DNA of 34,642 bases from Terriglobales bacterium (GTDB taxonomy: Bacteria; Acidobacteriota; Terriglobia; Terriglobales; Acidobacteriaceae), in assembly GCA_025927695.1 (NCBI GenBank), contig JAICLA010000005.1, positions 1 through 34,642 of the forward strand, written 5' to 3'. The position numbers and the translations under genes are program-made. Positions 8,251 to 16,700 of the stretch are shown here, piece by piece. A model generated the notes under the pieces. That model was not told the origin of the DNA and searched no databases. It saw only the letters and a program-made list of their open reading frames with translations. The stretch's first letter is position 1, and each line of letters begins with the position of its first letter.

Positions 8251-8811
8251 ATGGCGAAAGAAAAAGAAGAGTTCGTAGTCGCTGACCGGCGTAAGTTCAC
8301 CGCAGAAGGTGATCTAAAATCAGATGCCCCGGCCGAAGTACCCGATGCGCAGGCTTCAAAGCCGGCGGTTGAGGCCACGCAGCAGCCGTCGGAACCGCGC
8401 AAACCTGAGCCCGTGCCCGAACCGCCGACGCATGCCGAGCAAGCTGAGCAGCATCGCGACTACGAAGCGGCTAACAAGAAAATCGACTCTATTCTTGAAG
8501 ATCAGGGCCACAAACGTCCGCCGCAGGCAGATGTCACGTTCGAAAGACTCGTCGTCGGTCTCTATATGCAGACCATGGCACAACTTGGGATGATCCGCGA
8601 AGAGGGTGCGCAGCCTCAGCCGGACATCATCGGCGCGCGGCAGACCATTGACACCATCGCTCTTTTAGGCGAAAAGACAAAAGGCAATCTGACAGACCGC
8701 GAGAGCAGCATGCTACAGAATTGCCTGTTCGAGCTGCGCATGGCGTTTCTTGAGATCACGAACGCGCTTACCAGCCCGCAATCCGGCATACAAACTCCGC
8801 CGAAAAAGTAA
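8251..8811 (+). CDS. DUF1844 domain protein
   Basis: A 186-residue protein of unknown function. Residues 1-90 are low complexity, rich in Pro, Glu, Ala and Lys, and probably disordered. Residues about 94-172 match the DUF1844 pattern: VTFERLVVGLYMQTMAQLG, an acidic turn, then ARQTIDTIALLGEKTKGNLT and a C-terminal helix ELRMAFLEITNAL. No signal peptide or catalytic motif is seen; the domain looks all-helical. It sits 9 bases after ygfZ and 6 bases before the metallohydrolase gene, so it is almost certainly co-transcribed with them. Family recognition rests on memory of the motif; function is not known to me. Confidence 0.8.
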   Translation: MAKEKEEFVVADRRKFTAEGDLKSDAPAEVPDAQASKPAVEATQQPSEPRKPEPVPEPPTHAEQAEQHRDYEAANKKIDSILEDQGHKRPPQADVTFERLVVGLYMQTMAQLGMIREEGAQPQPDIIGARQTIDTIALLGEKTKGNLTDRESSMLQNCLFELRMAFLEITNALTSPQSGIQTPPKK

Positions 8812-8817
8812 GCCACC

Positions 8818-9588
8818 TTGAAAGCCACGCTCACAGTCCTCGGCAGCGGCACCTCCATGGGAGTTCCGACCATTGGATGTGAGTGTGCGGTTTGTACGTC
8901 CTCCGATCCGAATGACCGCCGCACGCGGCCGTCAGTCGCGGTGCAATACAACGGTAAGACTGTTTTGATCGACACGACCCCAGACTTCCGCGAGCAGGCA
9001 ATCCGCGAAAAAATCCATACCGTGGACGCCGTGCTCTACACGCACGCGCACGCTGACCACATACTCGGGTTGGATGATATACGCCCGGTGAGCTTTCGCC
9101 ATTCATCTAAGATCCCACTCTATGCCAGCACAGAGACCGGCCGCGTGGTGCAACAGATCTTCAAATATATTTTTGACGCCAGCTATAAGTATGGCTCGTT
9201 AGCGCGGGTAGCTATGAATGAGCTCGAGGATTCCGTCGAGCTCTTTGGCGCGCGGTTTGATGTGGTCAAGGTGATTCATGGAGAAACGGAGATAGATGGT
9301 TTCCGCTTCGGGTCGGCGGCGTATCTCACCGACTTCAGCGCGATCCCAGATAAGTCCATGAAGAAGTTGGAGGGTCTGGACATACTTTTTCTCGATGCCC
9401 TGCGACATCGGCCACATCCGACACATTCTTCTGTTGAGAATTCCCTCAAGATCGTGGAACAGCTCGAGCCAAAGCGCACATTTTTCACGCACATCTCACA
9501 TGATTTGGCGCATGAGAAAACAAACGCTGAACTCCCTCCGCACGTTCGCCTGGCGCATGATGGTCTCAGACTGGAGTTCGAGATTTGA
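8818..9588 (+). CDS. PhnP-like metallo-beta-lactamase-fold phosphodiesterase
   Basis: A 256-residue cytoplasmic metallohydrolase. Residues 75-81 are THAHADH, the HxHxDH two-metal motif, and LDDIRP follows as in PhnP. Cys21, Cys23 and Cys26 (CECAVC), with a late histidine, match the extra structural zinc site of PhnP, which opens phosphoribosyl cyclic phosphate in phosphonate breakdown. LTDFSAIPD and FLDALRHRPHPTH are further family motifs. The start is TTG at 8818, 6 bases after the DUF1844 stop; the Shine-Dalgarno is weak. No phosphonate genes are nearby, so the substrate here is open; lipoyl or other cyclic phosphate and nucleotide esters are possible. Its TGA overlaps the ribF ATG. Confidence 0.8.
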   Translation: MKATLTVLGSGTSMGVPTIGCECAVCTSSDPNDRRTRPSVAVQYNGKTVLIDTTPDFREQAIREKIHTVDAVLYTHAHADHILGLDDIRPVSFRHSSKIPLYASTETGRVVQQIFKYIFDASYKYGSLARVAMNELEDSVELFGARFDVVKVIHGETEIDGFRFGSAAYLTDFSAIPDKSMKKLEGLDILFLDALRHRPHPTHSSVENSLKIVEQLEPKRTFFTHISHDLAHEKTNAELPPHVRLAHDGLRLEFEI

Positions 9589-10547
9589 TGCGAGTCTTCC
9601 GCGCCCCGAATGAAATACCCAGCGATTTCGGCAAGACCGTCCTGAGTGTGGGCAATTTTGACGGTGTACACCTTGCGCATCAGGCGGTATTACGTGAGGT
9701 CTGCAGGAACGCGCGCAAGCGGCAAGCCACTTCGTTGGCCGTGACGTTCGAGCCACACCCCACCCGAATACTTCGTCCGGAAGGCGCCCCACAACTTTTA
9801 ACTTCCCTTCCTGAAAAACTTCGGCTCTTGGAAGCTACCGGCATCGACGCCACGCTCGTGCTCCCGTTCAATCGCGATCTTTCTCTCACAACATCGCAGG
9901 ATTTCGCGCAGCACATTATCGTTGAGAAGCTTCATGCCGTTGAGGTCCACGAAGGCGCGAATTTTCACTTTGGACACAAAGCCGAAGGCAACGTAGAAAA
10001 GTTGAGTGAGTTCGGCAAGGAACTCGGCTTCGATGTACACATTTATCCGGAGATGAAGATCCGCGGACAAGCCGTCTCTAGCAGCAACATCCGCAAGCTT
10101 CTAGCCCAAGGCGATGTCTCACGCGCGCGTCATTTGTTGGGCAGAGCTTTCAGCATCGTTGCGGCGCCGGGACGCGGGCGCGGCTTCGGACACAAGTTCA
10201 CCGTCCCCACAGTCAATCTTGCCCGCTATGACGAGATGGTTCCGGCGAATGGCGTGTACATCACGCGAACAACTTTGGGGGGCTACGGTTTTGATTCGGT
10301 TACGAATGTGGGCAACCGTCCGACTTTTGGCGAAGATTCATTCGCTATTGAGAGTCATCTCCTGAATTTTTACGAGATCGAGATCACAAGCGACACTCAG
10401 GTGGAAACACAGTTTCTCAAGCGTCTGCGCGATGAAGTGAAATGGCCAGATGTGGATGCCTTGCGCGCGCAGATCGCGAAAGACGTTCATCGTGCGCGTC
10501 GCTTCTTTCATCTTGAAGGTAAGTTAGCACAGCAGGCTCGCGCATGA
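9588..10547 (+). CDS. ribF: Bifunctional riboflavin kinase/FMN adenylyltransferase
   Basis: Makes FMN and then FAD from riboflavin. The N-terminal nucleotidyltransferase domain shows VGNFDGVHLAHQAVL (about 21-35), VTFEPHPTRIL and VSSSNIRKLLAQGDV (about 162-176). The C-terminal kinase domain shows GRGRGFGHKFTVPTVNL (PTVN in place of the usual PTAN) and TNVGNRPTFG. Length, 319 residues, is normal. The ATG overlaps the stop of the metallohydrolase as TGATG, which suggests coupled translation, and the gene end overlaps the next start by 4 bases (ATGA). No FMN riboswitch is possible this close to the upstream gene. Confidence 0.95.
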   Translation: MRVFRAPNEIPSDFGKTVLSVGNFDGVHLAHQAVLREVCRNARKRQATSLAVTFEPHPTRILRPEGAPQLLTSLPEKLRLLEATGIDATLVLPFNRDLSLTTSQDFAQHIIVEKLHAVEVHEGANFHFGHKAEGNVEKLSEFGKELGFDVHIYPEMKIRGQAVSSSNIRKLLAQGDVSRARHLLGRAFSIVAAPGRGRGFGHKFTVPTVNLARYDEMVPANGVYITRTTLGGYGFDSVTNVGNRPTFGEDSFAIESHLLNFYEIEITSDTQVETQFLKRLRDEVKWPDVDALRAQIAKDVHRARRFFHLEGKLAQQARA

Positions 10548-11794
10548 ACGCCGCTTCGGTGACACCGGCCTCTCCGGTCAAGATCACCGCCGCCCAAAAG
10601 AAAACTCTCGTTGCCGCCGGCCTTGGCTGGGCACTCGACGCATTCGACGTAATGCTCTACGCGCTGGTGCTCGCGTACGTGATGCGCGACCTGGGCATGA
10701 GCAAGGCAGTGGCAGGCTTGCTGGGAACGCTCACGCTGCTTGCCTCCGGCATCGGTGGCGTGATGTTCGGCTTCATCGCGGATCGCATCGGCCGAACGAA
10801 AGCGCTGATGTTGAGCATTCTTACATATTCAATTTGCTCATTCGCCTCCGGGCTCGCTACTTCGGTCGCCATGCTCGCTGTCTTTCGTTTCATCCTGGGT
10901 CTGGGCATGGGCGGTGAGTGGAATACGGGAGCAACGCTCGTTGCTGAGACTTGGCCCGCACATCTGCGCGCCCGAGCGCTCTCCGCCGTGCAGAGTTCGT
11001 GGGCGCTAGGCTATGCTGCCGCTGCGCTCGTTGCTGGGCTCATGCTCCGCCACTTCAACTGGCGCTACGTTTTCTTTGTGGGAATCGTGCCAGCGCTAGT
11101 CACGCTTTGGATCCAGTTCAGCGTTCCAGAGTCCGAAATGTGGAAAGAGAAGAAGGATTCTTTTTCTGCGCAGCCGCAGCATACCGCGTTCAGCCAGATC
11201 TTCCAACCGCGCTACCTCAAAACAACTATTGCGCTTCTTCTTCTGAATTTTTTTGGCATGTTCGCATGGTGGGGATTGTTCACCTGGCTCCCGCCATATC
11301 TTTCGCTCCCCGTGAGCGAAGGCGGACGTGGGTTCGGTGTGATGGACAGCACGCGTCTGCTACTCGTGTTAAACATCGTTGGCATGTTTCCCGGCTATGC
11401 CACATTCGGATGGGTGGCCGACCGGCTCGGCAGGCGGGCGTCATTCATTCTCTACACTGCTTGCGCGGCCGTGCTGGTTCCGTTCTACGCAATGGCCAGA
11501 GGCCAGTGGACAATCATGACCCTGGGCGCCGCGGTAGCATTCTTCGGCACGGGATTTTTCTCCGGCTCCGGAATCATGGGCAGCGAGGTCTTCCCCACGG
11601 CCGTCCGCGCGCGCGCGCTGGGGTTCACCTACAACGGCGCTCGGGCTATGAGTTCGGTAGCACCTCTTGTCGTCGGGTATGTCGCGCAATCGCATGGACT
11701 CAGCGGGGCATTCTATCTTTGCGGTGCGGCATTCTTGCTAGCTGCGGTGATGGGAACCCAACTTCCTGAAACTCTCGGCAAGCAGTTGGAATAG
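10544..11794 (+). CDS. MFS transporter, sialate/aromatic acid symporter type
   Basis: A 416-residue integral inner-membrane protein with about 12 hydrophobic segments. LGWALDAFDVMLYALVLAYV begins TM1; FGFIADRIGRTKAL (about 77-90) is the MFS A motif between TM2 and TM3, and GWVADRLGRRASF repeats it in the second half. The DAFD motif in TM1 is typical of the sialate and aromatic-acid proton symporter groups, so an organic anion is the likely substrate. It overlaps ribF by 4 bases, so it belongs to the same transcript; whether that means a flavin-related substrate is unknown. Its end is 14 bases from the end of the convergent DMT gene. Confidence 0.85.
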   Translation: MNAASVTPASPVKITAAQKKTLVAAGLGWALDAFDVMLYALVLAYVMRDLGMSKAVAGLLGTLTLLASGIGGVMFGFIADRIGRTKALMLSILTYSICSFASGLATSVAMLAVFRFILGLGMGGEWNTGATLVAETWPAHLRARALSAVQSSWALGYAAAALVAGLMLRHFNWRYVFFVGIVPALVTLWIQFSVPESEMWKEKKDSFSAQPQHTAFSQIFQPRYLKTTIALLLLNFFGMFAWWGLFTWLPPYLSLPVSEGGRGFGVMDSTRLLLVLNIVGMFPGYATFGWVADRLGRRASFILYTACAAVLVPFYAMARGQWTIMTLGAAVAFFGTGFFSGSGIMGSEVFPTAVRARALGFTYNGARAMSSVAPLVVGYVAQSHGLSGAFYLCGAAFLLAAVMGTQLPETLGKQLE

Positions 11795-11808
11795 CGCATC
11801 GTGAATCA

Positions 11809-12789
11809 TTAATCGACGGGCGCGATCTCAGTGGGTGCCAGCATGTGGTCTTTTTCCGGGATCTGCACCATCACAGTCGCGCTCAATACGAAAACAATCC
11901 CAAACACTTGCATCACGCCTAGCGTCTCTCCCACGAAGGTCGCGGCGAACAGAATGGCGAAGACGGGTTCCAGGCAGGCTGTTATTACCGCACGCGTAGC
12001 GTCAAGATATTGCAATCCCGCGAAGTAGAGCGACAGCGGGATCAGCATGGAGACCAGCGAGAAAACCAACAGGAACAGCCACTGTTCCGCGTTGTAGTGC
12101 GCGGCAATGATCTTCCAGGGCGGATTCACAATGATCCACAATGCCGCTGCGCCCATCATGGCAAACAGTACCACGTACCAACGGTCATATCGGCGGACTT
12201 GGATCTGTCCGTACACGCTGTAAAAAGAGAAAGTGAATGCTGCGATGAGAGCGGCACCCACGCCTGCGGGATTGCCCTTGAATCCGGAGATAGAGATGAA
12301 TGGTGTCTTCATTCCCACGCGCAGAAGGCCAATGACCATGGCGCAGCCCAGCACCGCCAATGCCACGGAAAACGCCTTGCGCCGGCTTGTAGTCTGCAAC
12401 CCGCGCAACACCATATACAGCAGCACCCAGATGGGTGCCGTATATTGCACGATGATGGCTGTTGCGACGGTCGTCTTTTCGATCGAGTAGTAATAGAAGA
12501 AATTGGATCCGGCCAGCCCCAGAATGCCGATCAGCATGCAGCGTAAAACGTCTTTGGTTGCGAATCGCGAAAGTTCTTTGCGCCGGAAGGCGAACAATAT
12601 CGGCGCAAGTATGAGAAACGAAATGGTCGCGCGCGCTTGAGCCAGTATCAGCGGATCGATACTGGCGGATGCACCACTGCCCACGATGCCGCGAAATGCG
12701 GCCTTACCCAGCGTTGCAGACGCGCCATAGCAGAATGAAGCTGCGGCAACGAGAAAATATCCTCTGACCGGATGGGCTCTTTCGCTCAA
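11809..12789 (-). CDS. DMT/EamA-family transporter
   Basis: A 326-residue inner-membrane protein with ten predicted helices arranged as two EamA repeats. SFCYGASATLGKAAF opens repeat 1, with QYTAPIWVLLYMVLRG near its end; the second repeat starts near GVGAALIAAFTFSFYSVYGQ and ends with ACLEPVFAILFAATFVGETL, the typical EamA signature. Members export amino acids, metabolites or drugs. The start is TTG at 12789, one base after the glutaredoxin stop, so it is the last gene of a CDF-glutaredoxin-DMT operon. The substrate cannot be read from sequence. Confidence 0.87.
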   Translation of the reverse strand: MSERAHPVRGYFLVAAASFCYGASATLGKAAFRGIVGSGASASIDPLILAQARATISFLILAPILFAFRRKELSRFATKDVLRCMLIGILGLAGSNFFYYYSIEKTTVATAIIVQYTAPIWVLLYMVLRGLQTTSRRKAFSVALAVLGCAMVIGLLRVGMKTPFISISGFKGNPAGVGAALIAAFTFSFYSVYGQIQVRRYDRWYVVLFAMMGAAALWIIVNPPWKIIAAHYNAEQWLFLLVFSLVSMLIPLSLYFAGLQYLDATRAVITACLEPVFAILFAATFVGETLGVMQVFGIVFVLSATVMVQIPEKDHMLAPTEIAPVD

Positions 12790-12790
12790 T

Positions 12791-13024
12791 CTATTCGCCC
12801 AACATCTCTTCCAGACGGTCAGGATCGAAGCCGATCATGACTTCTTCATCCACCACAATCGTGGGAGTGGAACGGCTCTTGTATTTTCCCACCAACTCCT
12901 TTTGTGCTGAGAAGTCAGAGCTGACATCCCGCACAGTGAAGGGTATGCCGCGTTCCGTAAGATAAGTTTTCACCCAATCGCAGGGCGGGCATCCGGGCTG
13001 GCTATAGACCACAACTTTTTTCAT
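12791..13024 (-). CDS. Small glutaredoxin/NrdH-like redoxin
   Basis: A 77-residue thioredoxin-fold protein with active site QPGCPPCDW (Cys12 and Cys15) and the cis-proline segment STPTIVVDE, then GFDPDRLEEML at the end. The CPPC site favours a dithiol disulphide reductant. No export signal is visible, so it acts in the cytoplasm. The ATG overlaps the end of the cation transporter gene by 4 bases (ATGA) and the DMT transporter starts 1 base after its stop, so all three are surely co-expressed. A role in handling thiol-bound metal or oxidised cysteines is a plausible inference only. Confidence 0.9.
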   Translation of the reverse strand: MKKVVVYSQPGCPPCDWVKTYLTERGIPFTVRDVSSDFSAQKELVGKYKSRSTPTIVVDEEVMIGFDPDRLEEMLGE

Positions 13025-14445
13025 CGCGTGTTGTCCGTCTGCGGTTCGGTATGGATCAATACTTTGAATAGCTCCGGCTCTTCCTGCTTGAAGCGTATCT
13101 CCAGCGCGGTAGATAGGTCATGCACACGCGAGAGTGGAAGGTCGTCTGCCATAGTGCAATGGCATGAGAGATAGATGAGGTCTCGCACTTTTTTGATGCG
13201 GATCTCATGAAGATCAAGCACCTCAGGAAATTCTTTGACCACTTTCTGCAATTTGCGCTCGAGCTTGGAATCTTTCAGGACCTCGCTACCGGACTCAACC
13301 GTATTAGGCTCGCTCTCAATGTGGGTAAGGATGGAATCGATCTCGGGCACGCCAGCTCGAATCTCCGCCTCGAGGCGCGTCACAATGTCATGAGCATCTT
13401 TTAAAGAAAGCTTTTCGTCGAGCTCCAAATGCTGTTCTACGTGCAGATTGCCGCTTAGCTCTTGAACACTTACATCATGCACGTTGAAGTTGTTGCGGGC
13501 CGCCACCGCGCGAATACGGTCAAACACATTCTCCTCAACAGAACGCCGAGGAAAAGAGTGCACCACCACATCCGCATTCGGGAGCACCGACTGCACCGCG
13601 CCGGTCACGCTCGCAGCGACCTGTTCGGACTTTTGGAACGTGGCATTGTGCGCCAGCCCTACGGATACATCGGCGAAGTATTTGTTGCCCGCTCGGCGCA
13701 GTCTTACGCGATCTACATCCACAACGCCTTCGACACTTCCCACGCGATCGGAGATCTTCTCGCGTGCATCGCTGGGAGCGGCGTCAAGAAGTGCATCGAT
13801 GGTTTGCCGTGCCAGCCGCGAACTTACATAGACGATGACGCCAGCAACCAACAGTGCAGCAATGGGATCAGCCATAGTAAGGATGGGAGCCTGAAAACGC
13901 TCGCCCGCATATACGCACGCTAGGCCCGCCACAACAACGGCGCTTGACCAAATGTCCGTACTAAAATGCAACGCGTCAGCTTCCAAGGCTTGGCTGTCAT
14001 ACTTGCGCGCGATCTTGCCCAACCGTCGCGAACGCCATGTGTCCAACGCCATGGAGAGGAACATCACCGCAAAAGCAGAGATCGTAGGCACAATGTGGAT
14101 GTTGTGATAGAGCAAGCGCTGTATGGCTTCCCACACGATCCAGATGCAGGTGAGCAGAAGCAGCCCGGTCTCAAGGAATGCAGAGAAATTTTCGAACTTG
14201 CCATGCCCATACGGGTGGTCAGCGTCGGCAGGCTTATCTGAGACGCGCACGGAAAGGAGTGTGATCAGTGCCGCTAGAAAATCCAAGCCGGAATGCGCCG
14301 CTTCAGAGAGAATCCCCAAGCTATGACTGCGATATCCCACCACGATCTTTAGCGTGGTGATAACCAACGCCACGTAGATGGAGTTCAAGGCTACGCGACG
14401 CTTCTCTGCCTGCATGGATACAAGTTCAGTCTGGAACTCAGGCAT
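13021..14445 (-). CDS. Cation diffusion facilitator with three tandem C-terminal domains
   Basis: A proton-driven divalent metal exporter of the CDF family. The membrane part spans about residues 18-215. Two HxxxD metal sites are present: H51/D55 (AAHSGLD) in TM2 and H160/D164 (LHFSTD) in TM5, with DHPYGHGKFE in the loop after TM2. The usual family length is about 300 residues with one cytoplasmic domain; this protein has about 474, and three similar beta-alpha-beta-beta-alpha-beta units follow (about 223-300, 301-380, 393-470), each ending in a histidine strand such as VVVHSFP, ILTHIES and VLIHTEP. ATG at 14445 is chosen; a TTG two codons upstream is possible. No Shine-Dalgarno is clear. First gene of an operon with the glutaredoxin. 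Confidence 0.92.
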   Translation of the reverse strand: MPEFQTELVSMQAEKRRVALNSIYVALVITTLKIVVGYRSHSLGILSEAAHSGLDFLAALITLLSVRVSDKPADADHPYGHGKFENFSAFLETGLLLLTCIWIVWEAIQRLLYHNIHIVPTISAFAVMFLSMALDTWRSRRLGKIARKYDSQALEADALHFSTDIWSSAVVVAGLACVYAGERFQAPILTMADPIAALLVAGVIVYVSSRLARQTIDALLDAAPSDAREKISDRVGSVEGVVDVDRVRLRRAGNKYFADVSVGLAHNATFQKSEQVAASVTGAVQSVLPNADVVVHSFPRRSVEENVFDRIRAVAARNNFNVHDVSVQELSGNLHVEQHLELDEKLSLKDAHDIVTRLEAEIRAGVPEIDSILTHIESEPNTVESGSEVLKDSKLERKLQKVVKEFPEVLDLHEIRIKKVRDLIYLSCHCTMADDLPLSRVHDLSTALEIRFKQEEPELFKVLIHTEPQTDNTR

Positions 14446-14552
14446 GTTCAAAAAGCGTCTCGGCGTATGGGATCTGAGGCTCTTCAGATGTTACCGCAAT
14501 GATTGCATGGCAGGGTGATAATGTATTTGTGCTACGATTCGCACGCTTCTAC

Positions 14553-14558
14553 AGGGAG
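14553..14558 (+). promoter_or_regulatory. Shine-Dalgarno choosing the TTG start of the PpiC-type gene
   Basis: AGGGAG lies 9 bases before TTG at 14568. Starting there gives a clean signal peptide (TTRATVAALFFISSVCFA), while the upstream in-frame ATG at 14499 would put 23 mixed residues in front of it and has no ribosome site. Confidence 0.65.
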
Positions 14559-14567
14559 ACCTTCATT

Positions 14568-15587
14568 TTGACTACCCGCGCCACTGTTGCTGCACTTTTC
14601 TTTATCTCTTCTGTCTGCTTTGCTCAAACTGCACCGAAAACGACGATGCCAGCGAAGCAGAAGCCAGCCACGCCGGCTCCCGCTGCCGGCGTCGCGCCTG
14701 AAACGGCAGCGAAGCCCGCCGCTCCGACTGCAGCCAGCACCGTGCCAGAAAATGCAATCGTGATAACCATTCCGGGCGTTTGCCCTCCCGGAACGCCCGC
14801 AGAGAACTGCACAACCACGGTGACGCGCGCAGATTTCGAAAAACTGGTGAATGCAATGAACCCCAACATGCCGGCGGACGCACACCGCAGCGTCGCCGCA
14901 GGCTATGCGCAACTTCTGGCTGTGTATGACCAGGCCCTCAAAATGGGTGTGGACAAAGATCCCAAGCTGCAGATCCAGCTTCGCGTGCGCGAAATGTCAA
15001 TGCTGGCGCAGATGTTGCCGGAAAAGGTTGCGGAGGACAGTAAACCAACGCAAGCAGAAGTCCAGAGCTACTACGCCGAGAACAGCGCAAAATACGAAGA
15101 GTTCAAGTTGCGCCGTATCGTGGTGCTGAAATCCGCAAGCAGCGGATTGAAGCCTGAAGAATTGAAAGCATTTGCTGACAAGATTCGCGAACGCGCCGCT
15201 GCGGGCGAGGATCCTGACAAGCTGGAAGTAGAAGCTTACAAAGAAACGAAATCAGCCGCAGCTCCGCCGAACACCGATCTGGGATGGAAGCGGAAAGGCG
15301 CTATGGATCCGCGCCACGAGCCACAGATCCTTCCTTTGAAGAGCGGCGAAATTAGTCCGGTGATGGAGGATGGACAGGCGTATTACATCTATAAGGTTGA
15401 GTCTAAGCGGCAGCAGCCTTTGGAATCAGTGCAGAAAGATATTGAAACGACCCTTCAGCGCGAACGCGCGCAGAAGACGATGAAGGGACTTATAGAGAAC
15501 ATCAAGCCGCAATTGAATGAAGCGTATTTTGGCCCGGAGCCGCAAAAGACTCCGCCGACGGGCCAGCAGACTCCACCCAAACAATAG
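14568..15587 (+). CDS. Secreted PpiC/SurA-type peptidyl-prolyl isomerase
   Basis: A periplasmic folding factor of the parvulin type. Residues 1-19 are a signal peptide, probably cut at CFA|QT. Residues 22-62 are an Ala/Pro/Lys-rich linker. A SurA-like helical region (about 85-170) carries two cysteines in VCPPGTPAENCTT (72-81) that could form a disulphide. The parvulin domain spans about 175-278, with TDLGWKRKGAMDPR and LPLKSGEISPV. The C-terminal helix (285-325) completes the SurA-like chaperone fold and a Pro/Gln tail ends it. It is 15 bases before the epimerase gene. It probably helps outer-membrane or secreted proteins fold. Confidence 0.87.
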   Translation: MTTRATVAALFFISSVCFAQTAPKTTMPAKQKPATPAPAAGVAPETAAKPAAPTAASTVPENAIVITIPGVCPPGTPAENCTTTVTRADFEKLVNAMNPNMPADAHRSVAAGYAQLLAVYDQALKMGVDKDPKLQIQLRVREMSMLAQMLPEKVAEDSKPTQAEVQSYYAENSAKYEEFKLRRIVVLKSASSGLKPEELKAFADKIRERAAAGEDPDKLEVEAYKETKSAAAPPNTDLGWKRKGAMDPRHEPQILPLKSGEISPVMEDGQAYYIYKVESKRQQPLESVQKDIETTLQRERAQKTMKGLIENIKPQLNEAYFGPEPQKTPPTGQQTPPKQ

Positions 15588-15602
15588 CAGCGCATCCGCA
15601 CT

Positions 15603-16700
15603 ATGACGTCGTCACCGCCAGCAGTGTTGATCACCGGAGTCGCAGGAAACCTTGGAGTGCGGCTCCTGCCCGTGCTTTCGTCGTACACAGTGATAGGTGT
15701 CGACATGGTGCCTCCGGCTGACCCGAACGGATTGGCGCACTTTGAAAAATTAGATCTGGGCACCGAGGCATCTTGTCCACAGCTGGTGAGGCTCTTGCGC
15801 GAGTTCGATGTTCGCGCTGTCGTGCACATGGCGTTTGTGATCGATCCCTTACGCACGGGTGTGACTGACACCAAACGCATGTGGCAGATCAATGTGGCCG
15901 GAACGGCGCGCGTGATGGAAGCCATCGCCGAAGTGAACCGCCAGGGCGGAAGGATCGATCGATTTATTTTTCCCGGCAGTGTTTCAGCGTACGGGCCAGA
16001 AACTCCGCCGCTGGTTTTGGAGAGCCAGCCGCTAGCTGCAAAGTCACTTCCCTATGCGCTTCATAAACAGGAGTGTGACGAAGTAGTGCAGTTTCGCGCG
16101 AGCAAGCTCGGCGATTGCGCCACTTTTCTCTTGCGTCCACACATTTTCGTGGGCGCTTCCGTTGAGAATTATCTGGTGGGCGCCCTTCGCGGAACACCGA
16201 CGGGCAAAGGAAATTTGGCGCGACGTGCGCGCGAGAAGAATCGCCGCTTGCCGCTGCTCATGCCGCGCGGACAAAAATACCTCGACAAGAAGATCCAGTT
16301 CTTGCACGTCGATGACATTGCGCGGCTCATCATTTATCTCCTCGGCAAAAAAGATGTTGAAGCCGGAGCGAAAGTATTCAATGTCGCTGCTGATGGTGAC
16401 GCGCTCACCATGCAGCAGTGTGCCAATATCGCCGGCGCGAAGCTGCTGCGATTGCCCACGCGCTGGCTGTGCAGAAGAATCCTGACACTGATGTGGGACA
16501 TTGGTCTGTCCGGCGTGCCACCTTCTGCGTTTCCTTATGTTGTGGGCTCATACACTATGGACACCACGCGGCTGAAGAATTACCTCGGCGCGGACTACAA
16601 GCGCGTGATCCGCTACACGGTTGAAGAGGCGCTGGCGGACACTTTCCGTGCGCCCGCGTCAACCACAGCAGTCACGGCAGACGCCGCTTCGACCAGCTAA
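15603..16700 (+). CDS. NAD-dependent epimerase/dehydratase (extended SDR)
   Basis: A 365-residue Rossmann-fold enzyme. TGVAGNLG (11-18) is the dinucleotide-binding GxxGxxG motif; D34 at the end of the second strand suggests NAD. The catalytic residues appear as FPGSVSAYG (123-131) and Y151-x-x-x-K155 (YALHK). LHVDDIARLIIYLL matches the C-terminal part of sugar epimerases. A basic stretch at about 204-225 is unusual. The substrate, probably a nucleotide sugar or another hydroxyl compound, cannot be told. It follows the isomerase gene by 15 bases, and its TAA shares the four bases CTAA with the stop of the convergent menG. Confidence 0.88.
   Translation: MTSSPPAVLITGVAGNLGVRLLPVLSSYTVIGVDMVPPADPNGLAHFEKLDLGTEASCPQLVRLLREFDVRAVVHMAFVIDPLRTGVTDTKRMWQINVAGTARVMEAIAEVNRQGGRIDRFIFPGSVSAYGPETPPLVLESQPLAAKSLPYALHKQECDEVVQFRASKLGDCATFLLRPHIFVGASVENYLVGALRGTPTGKGNLARRAREKNRRLPLLMPRGQKYLDKKIQFLHVDDIARLIIYLLGKKDVEAGAKVFNVAADGDALTMQQCANIAGAKLLRLPTRWLCRRILTLMWDIGLSGVPPSAFPYVVGSYTMDTTRLKNYLGADYKRVIRYTVEEALADTFRAPASTTAVTADAASTS

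Noticed and set aside
9540-9590. FMN riboswitch before ribF
   Set aside because: ribF overlaps the upstream gene by one base, so there is no leader, and no FMN-aptamer pattern is seen.
10951-11769. 272-codon plus-strand frame inside the MFS gene
   Set aside because: It overlaps an unmistakable MFS protein in another frame and has no domain or helix pattern.
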